Positions 12,807-12,828 of a stretch of DNA of 12,828 nt are shown here, piece by piece; positions within the stretch are counted from its first letter, which is position 1, and the number at the start of each line of letters is the position of its first letter. A program made the translations under genes and the position numbers. The notes under the pieces are model-generated. The model saw nothing but the letters and a program-made list of their open reading frames with translations. It made no database searches and had not been told where the DNA came from. The stretch comes from an uncultured Eubacteriales bacterium (GTDB lineage Bacteria > Bacillota > Clostridia > Oscillospirales > Acutalibacteraceae): NCBI GenBank assembly GCA_900319615.1, contig ONPE01000020.1, forward strand, positions 1 through 12,828, read 5' to 3'.

Positions 12807-12828
12807 TTCGTAGCTTGGTTTATTTCTG

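Noticed and set aside
12794..12826. C-terminus of a minus-strand gene entering from the right
   Set aside because: Only ten open codons precede a TGA at 12794-12796; this is too short to support a call.

Overview
This window looks like chromosome from a Gram-positive gut bacterium of the Oscillospiraceae/Ruminococcus type. G+C is about half by eye. The evidence is a type I dockerin behind tandem starch-binding-like modules, strong sigma-A promoters with AGGAGG ribosome-binding sites, and the Firmicutes gene orders phoH-ybeY-era and ylxM-ffh-rpsP-khpA. The genus call is an inference.

Layout. At 1-1029 the C-terminal part of a large secreted carbohydrate-binding protein enters from the left, ending in a dockerin and a strong terminator. 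Positions 1113-3888 hold a minus-strand RNA and ribosome quality block (phoH, ybeY, era) with its own promoter and terminator. Divergent from phoH, 3970-5263 carries a lipoprotein gene with two copies of one domain. Positions 5278-7917 hold the protein-targeting and translation block: ylxM, ffh, rpsP and khpA. Positions 7918-8240 are gene-free and made of repeats. A 50-residue membrane protein gene follows on the minus strand (8280-8432) with its own promoter, ribosome-binding site and terminator. A small zinc-ribbon protein gene comes next (8654-8935). Positions 9128-11065 form a minus-strand stress-type operon of a PadR repressor, a DUF1700 membrane protein and a DUF4097 protein. A GT4-type glycosyltransferase gene (11289-12464) has less G+C-rich codons than its neighbours. 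The last 360 bases are AT-rich, encode no protein I can support, and hold strong secondary structure that may be a small minus-strand RNA.

Working together. phoH, ybeY and era act on RNA and ribosome maturation, ylxM and ffh on co-translational targeting, and rpsP and khpA on the small subunit and RNA binding. The PadR operon is a self-contained regulatory unit: its three genes overlap, and a 9-bp direct repeat sits in its promoter and leader.

The most distinctive non-genic content is dispersed palindromic DNA. One family with GATTGCCAC and GCAATGAC ends is present five times. A separate 158-bp element has inverted ends, and another hairpin-ended element lies between ffh and rpsP. One copy appears to have inserted into the terminator of the lipoprotein gene and left a 16-bp duplication.
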